A stretch of DNA of 64,000 nucleotides from an uncultured bacterium (lineage in GTDB: Bacteria; Bacteroidota; Ignavibacteria; Kapaibacteriales; UBA4661): assembly GCA_937899715.1 (NCBI GenBank), contig CALCNX010000089.1:1-64000 (forward strand), in the 5' to 3' direction. Under the pieces are notes generated by a model. The model was not told the DNA's origin and searched no databases. It was given only the letters and a program-made list of their open reading frames with translations. The position numbers and the translations under genes were made by a program. Positions 60,880 through 64,000 of the stretch are shown piece after piece (position 1 is the stretch's first letter; every line of letters starts with the position of its first letter).

Positions 60880-61334
60880 GTACGGCTCGTACCACCGAAG
60901 AACTTACTGAAAAACGGCGCTTCTTGAAACAGGTGCTCGTTGGTGCAAGCGCCGCATATATTTTTGCACCGCTCTATGCAGTCTGGCGCTATCTTGTGTC
61001 GCCTTCCGAAAAGCATGTACCGATTGCGCCGCTGACACTAAAATCCGATGAATTAGCGCAAAAGCGTTTCACCTTTCTGCGCTTTGGCGACAAAAACGTC
61101 ATCGTTCGCCGCGACAATGACGCTTTGCGGGCATTCAATTTGCGCTGTACCCATGCGGGTTGCACGGTCGAATGGCAGAACGGGGCGCAAAAATTTGTCT
61201 GTAACTGTCATGGTGCAGAATTTCACGCCGACGGCACGGTGGCAAAACTCCCCGCCACAGAGCCTCTCGAAGAACTCACGATTCGCACCGACCAAGGTGT
61301 TGCAACGCTTTTCGACGAAGCAAAGCAGCGCTGA
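60876..61334 (+). CDS. membrane-anchored Rieske [2Fe-2S] protein
   Basis: A 152-residue protein with an N-terminal membrane anchor (about residues 20-40, VLVGASAAYIFAPLYAVWRYL) and a Rieske domain with both cluster motifs, CTHAGC and CNCHGAEF. The motif CTH-x-GC with 15-17 residues to C-x-CH is complete. Such proteins usually pair with cytochrome b in a bc-type complex; no cytochrome b gene is in this window. It is translationally coupled to purS. Confidence 0.88.
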   Translation: MSTARTTEELTEKRRFLKQVLVGASAAYIFAPLYAVWRYLVSPSEKHVPIAPLTLKSDELAQKRFTFLRFGDKNVIVRRDNDALRAFNLRCTHAGCTVEWQNGAQKFVCNCHGAEFHADGTVAKLPATEPLEELTIRTDQGVATLFDEAKQR

Positions 61335-61370
61335 AAAGCAGTGCGATGTTCCCCACAATAATCCCGAAAT

Positions 61371-61697
61371 ATGGCAAAACTTACGTCACTATCGGACTTA
61401 CAGGCGCTTCTGCCGGACGATTTTGTTCCACAGACTGAAGAGAAGCCCACGCTCAAACAAGGCTACGACGGCAAGGCGCAGCGCTTGCGTGTTACGACGG
61501 AAAAACGTGCAAACAAGACTGTTACACTCGTGCGTGGCTTTCAATCGAACCCCGAAGAGCTTAATGCACTCGTGGGAGCGCTCAAGAAGCAGTGTGGAGC
61601 AGGCGGACGTGTACTGGACAATGAAATCGAATTGCAAGGCGACCACCGCACAAAAGCCGCATCATTCCTTGCGAAACAGGGCTTTGCTGTGCAATAA
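61371..61697 (+). CDS. SUI1/eIF1-like translation factor (YciH family)
   Basis: A 108-residue protein. The C-terminal SUI1 domain (about 35-108) contains TVTLVRGFQSNPEELNALVGALKKQCGAGG and NEIELQGDHRTKAASFLAKQGF. Members such as YciH affect start-site fidelity. It is followed 27 bp later by the GGQ release-factor-like gene. Confidence 0.88.
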   Translation: MAKLTSLSDLQALLPDDFVPQTEEKPTLKQGYDGKAQRLRVTTEKRANKTVTLVRGFQSNPEELNALVGALKKQCGAGGRVLDNEIELQGDHRTKAASFLAKQGFAVQ

Positions 61698-61724
61698 TCT
61701 CTCCCATTTCCCCTTTTTGCTCCC

Positions 61725-62078
61725 ATGATTATTCTCCCCGAATCCGATGATACCTTGCTTCACGAGTGTGAGATTCAAACGTTCCGTTCCGGCGGCAAAG
61801 GTGGGCAAAATGTCAATAAAGTCGAGACCGGAGTACGCCTCATACACCACCCAAGCGGTCTTATTGCACAATCCACCACCGAGCGTAGCCAATATCTAAA
61901 CAAAAAGCGATGCCTCAAAAAACTCCGTCTGCGTGCCGCAGCGCTGAATTATCGTGCACCGGAGCGCATTGCCACAAAGGTTCCCGGCTCTGCCAAACGC
62001 GAGAATCACAAACGCAAACGCCTTCAATCATCAAAAAAATCCCTCCGCAAGCGCCCCTCGTGGTCGGATGACGAATAA
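61725..62078 (+). CDS. GGQ-domain peptide chain release factor-like protein
   Basis: A 117-residue RF-1 domain protein with the catalytic GGQ loop in FRSGGKGGQNVNKVETGVRL and TERSQYLNKKRCLKKLRLR, but no stop-codon recognition domain. The basic tail (KRKRLQSSKKSLRKRP) resembles the ArfB tail that enters the empty mRNA channel. It may rescue stalled ribosomes or belong to the PrfH/RF-H group. It sits in a tight cluster with SUI1, Rieske and purS genes. Confidence 0.85.
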   Translation: MIILPESDDTLLHECEIQTFRSGGKGGQNVNKVETGVRLIHHPSGLIAQSTTERSQYLNKKRCLKKLRLRAAALNYRAPERIATKVPGSAKRENHKRKRLQSSKKSLRKRPSWSDDE

Positions 62079-62164
62079 GCGCAAAAGATACGAAAAGCCC
62101 TGGGGCTGCTCTTACTCAAGAATTATTGAAATCATCATGTTTTATCCGCAAACCTTCCGTTCCC

Positions 62165-63583
62165 ATGAGTCCCTTCCTTCCTCCCCAAATAGCTGTACTG
62201 TTTGCCTTGCTGCTTTTAGCAGGGTGCAATAAAACAAGCAAAGAAAGCGGTGCTGCCATGCAAGCTACAAATGACGACAAGCGGTATCTGCCGCAAAAAT
62301 ATGTTGAGCTTAAACACCCCGAATGGAGCAAGAATGCGACCATTTACGAGGTTAATTTGCGTCAGTACACGCCCGAAGGTACAATCAAAGCGTTTGAGAC
62401 ACATCTGCCGCGCTTAAAAGAATTAGGTGTAGATATTATTTGGCTCATGCCGATTCACCCGATTGGCATAAAGAACAGAAAAGGAACGATGGGAAGTTAT
62501 TATTCCGTCAAGGATTACTACGGCTTAAATCCTGAATTTGGGACAATGGATGAATTTAAGGCACTGGTCAAAAAGATTCACTCTATGGGAATGTACGTGA
62601 TTATTGACTGGGTTGCGAATCACTCCGCATGGGATAACTCCTTAGTCCAGGAGCATCCCGAATGGTATTCAAAATCTATCGAAGGTCATTTTCAGCCGAC
62701 ACCGTGGTATGATTGGGAAGATATTATTGACTTCGACTACGAGCAGCCGGGCTTGCGGAAATACATGACTGGTGCTTTGAAGTATTGGGTAAAAGAAACC
62801 GACATTGACGGCTACCGATGCGACGTGGCGGGTTTTATTCCTGTGGACTTTTGGGATAATGCTCGCACGGAATTAGACCAAATCAAGCCTGTTTTTATGC
62901 TTGCAGAATGGGAATCACGCGACCTCCACAAAAAAGCCTTCGATATGACCTACGCTTGGAGCCTTTGGGACAAAATGCGTGATGCAACCACAGGCGGCAA
63001 GAACATTGACGGGCTGGTGGAATATATGGCGCACCATGTCAGCACATTCCCCGATGACGGCTACCGCATGACCTTTACGGATAATCACGACAAAAACTCA
63101 TGGGAAGGGAATCAGTACTCCAATTTCGGCGATGGACTGGAAGCCGCAATGGTATTTGCCTCGGTCGTGAGCGGAATGCCACTTGTTTATAGCGGACAAG
63201 AAGCAGGCTTAGGCAGGTCATTAGCATTTTTTGAAAAAGATACGATTCAGTGGAAATCGCACCGAAACACGGAGTTGTACAAAACGCTATTCGCCCTGAA
63301 GCACAATAACCAAGCGCTCTGGAATGGCTCGCACGGCGGTGTGATGACGAGAATATATAACGATAAAATGAAACAGGTGATTTCGTTTGCCCGCGAAAAA
63401 AATGGCGACAAAGTGCTGCCAATTATCAATTTCAGCGACAAGCCAGTAAACGTAATTCTGCAAACAAAGTACCACATCGGCACATATACCGACCTTTTCA
63501 CCAATAAAAAATATGATCTGAAAGGGAACGATGAGATTGCGCTTGCTCCGTGGGGCTATCTTGTATTAACCCAAGACAAGTAG
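62165..63583 (+). CDS. GH13 alpha-amylase-family lipoprotein
   Basis: A 472-residue lipoprotein (lipobox Cys near residue 21, LLLAGC). The TIM barrel has the GH13 regions IIDWVANHS, GYRCDVAGFIP (nucleophile Asp, ~219), LAEWES (acid Glu, ~247) and FTDNHDKNSW (~307). It likely cleaves alpha-1,4-glucans at the cell surface. ATG 62165 starts right at the signal peptide; the frame opens at a TTG at 62126. A terminator for the converging gene follows. Confidence 0.92.
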   Translation: MSPFLPPQIAVLFALLLLAGCNKTSKESGAAMQATNDDKRYLPQKYVELKHPEWSKNATIYEVNLRQYTPEGTIKAFETHLPRLKELGVDIIWLMPIHPIGIKNRKGTMGSYYSVKDYYGLNPEFGTMDEFKALVKKIHSMGMYVIIDWVANHSAWDNSLVQEHPEWYSKSIEGHFQPTPWYDWEDIIDFDYEQPGLRKYMTGALKYWVKETDIDGYRCDVAGFIPVDFWDNARTELDQIKPVFMLAEWESRDLHKKAFDMTYAWSLWDKMRDATTGGKNIDGLVEYMAHHVSTFPDDGYRMTFTDNHDKNSWEGNQYSNFGDGLEAAMVFASVVSGMPLVYSGQEAGLGRSLAFFEKDTIQWKSHRNTELYKTLFALKHNNQALWNGSHGGVMTRIYNDKMKQVISFAREKNGDKVLPIINFSDKPVNVILQTKYHIGTYTDLFTNKKYDLKGNDEIALAPWGYLVLTQDK

Positions 63584-63611
63584 GATTGGAGTGCCGCGAC
63601 AAAGGTAGCGC

Positions 63612-63650
63612 AAAAAAGGGCTTGCAGACAGCATCTGCAAGCCCTTTGCT
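63612..63650 (-). terminator. intrinsic terminator of the minus-strand T9SS gene
   Basis: AAAGGGCTTGCAGA (63615-63628) pairs perfectly with TCTGCAAGCCCTTT (63634-63647). On the minus strand the stem is followed by a T-run (the A-run at 63612-63617). It ends the gene at 63676-64000; the plus-strand side has only a weak T tract. Confidence 0.8.
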
Positions 63651-63675
63651 TTGCCAATCATTTTTTGTCAATACG

Positions 63676-64000
63676 TTACCGTGCAATCATCATTCGCACA
63701 CTGGCGCGAATGTTCTCACCCACAATCCGCACCAGATATACACCGACGGGAAGGTTATGTGCATCCAGTTGAAGCGTTGTGTTGGCAGCTGTTACATCGG
63801 TCTCAAAGACTTCTTCGCCACGCATATTCACAACAGATAAACGCGCTGCACCGCTAAAGGACGGAATTTGGATAAATGCCGCATCCGAAGCCGGATTTGG
63901 CGCTACGCCAAGCGTCTGCACGAGCGATACGCCACCAGAAACGCTTGTCAGTACAGCGCTCACAGGCTTTTGCAAGATAATAGATTTCTCAATGGCGGCA
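63676..64000 (-). CDS. T9SS C-terminal sorting domain protein (partial, runs off the window)
   Basis: Only the C-terminal end is in the window, on the minus strand; the frame is still open at 64000. The visible 108 residues form a type A T9SS domain: GVAPNPASDAAFIQIPSF, ARLSVVNMRGEEVFETDV, LPVGVYLVRIVGENIRASVRMMIAR. The protein is exported by the type IX secretion system and probably attached to the cell surface; the main part is out of view. Confidence 0.9.
   Translation of the reverse strand, partial: AAIEKSIILQKPVSAVLTSVSGGVSLVQTLGVAPNPASDAAFIQIPSFSGAARLSVVNMRGEEVFETDVTAANTTLQLDAHNLPVGVYLVRIVGENIRASVRMMIAR

Noticed and set aside
1..64000. CRISPR arrays and prophage genes
   Set aside because: No regularly spaced repeats, Cas proteins, integrase or phage structural proteins are visible.

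Overview
The window is a 64-kb piece of a bacterial chromosome that most resembles the Bacteroidota/Chlorobiota supergroup. Three things point there: type IX secretion (T9SS) sorting domains at the C-termini of the products at 53505-55523 and 63676-64000 (-); promoters of the TTG-N20-TAnnTTTG form at 147-177, 46680-46710 and 48528-48558; and DUF2911, HYC_CC_PP-like and HMA-AraC proteins typical of that group. Few genes have a clear Shine-Dalgarno sequence (exceptions are guaD, ssb, ftsH, copA and the mazF-like toxin). The exact lineage cannot be fixed from sequence alone; a Kapabacteria/Ignavibacteria-like member is my guess.

Layout. 1-11.7 kb: housekeeping genes (tRNA-Gln, prs, rplY, guaD, an RlmB-type methyltransferase, ssb, rsmI with a long RG-rich tail, guaA, a CorC/HlyC-type transporter, a Tat-exported flavin oxidoreductase). 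11.7-15.7 kb: a signalling cluster made of a soluble histidine kinase, a receiver-fold protein that has lost its phosphorylation residues, a GAF-only protein and a receiver-kinase hybrid. 15.8-20.6 kb: a minus-strand run (coiled-coil lipoprotein, biotin carrier protein, acetyltransferase, an amidohydrolase-fold protein without its first metal site, argD). 21.1-35.3 kb: a copper/silver handling island. 35.4-48.5 kb: queC, dusB, tilS (with a ~370-residue disordered extension), hpt, ftsH, an enoyl-CoA hydratase, rsmE, ogt, an acyl-CoA dehydrogenase and a membrane chemoreceptor. 48.5-55.5 kb: a TonB receptor with a His-rich small protein and a lipoprotein, a DUF6883/DUF4926-like pair, then an ECF sigma factor and a TonB-T9SS fusion protein. 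55.5-64 kb: a cydA without an adjacent cydB, an ABC exporter, pssA, a MazEF-like toxin-antitoxin pair, purS-Rieske-SUI1-RF1-like genes, a GH13 lipoprotein, and the end of a T9SS-secreted protein.

The copper island is the most coherent system: small exported metal-binding proteins, a one-component regulator that joins an HMA metal-binding domain to an AraC DNA-binding domain, a free HMA chaperone, the P1B ATPase CopA, a cupredoxin-like membrane protein, a Tat-exported multicopper oxidase, and a CusA-CusC-CusB tripartite efflux pump. Five of its intergenic gaps carry copies of a palindromic ~63-72 bp element (ends GGAGTGCGGA / TCCGCACTCC, two internal hairpins), like REPIN elements. One island gene, a PepSY membrane protein, is cut by a single in-frame stop codon.

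Other points worth attention are the disordered Arg-rich tails on two RNA-modification enzymes (RsmI, TilS), the pseudo-receiver at 13271, the anti-sigma-like/TonB/T9SS fusion at 53505, and the SUI1 plus GGQ release-factor-like gene pair at 61.4-62.1 kb.
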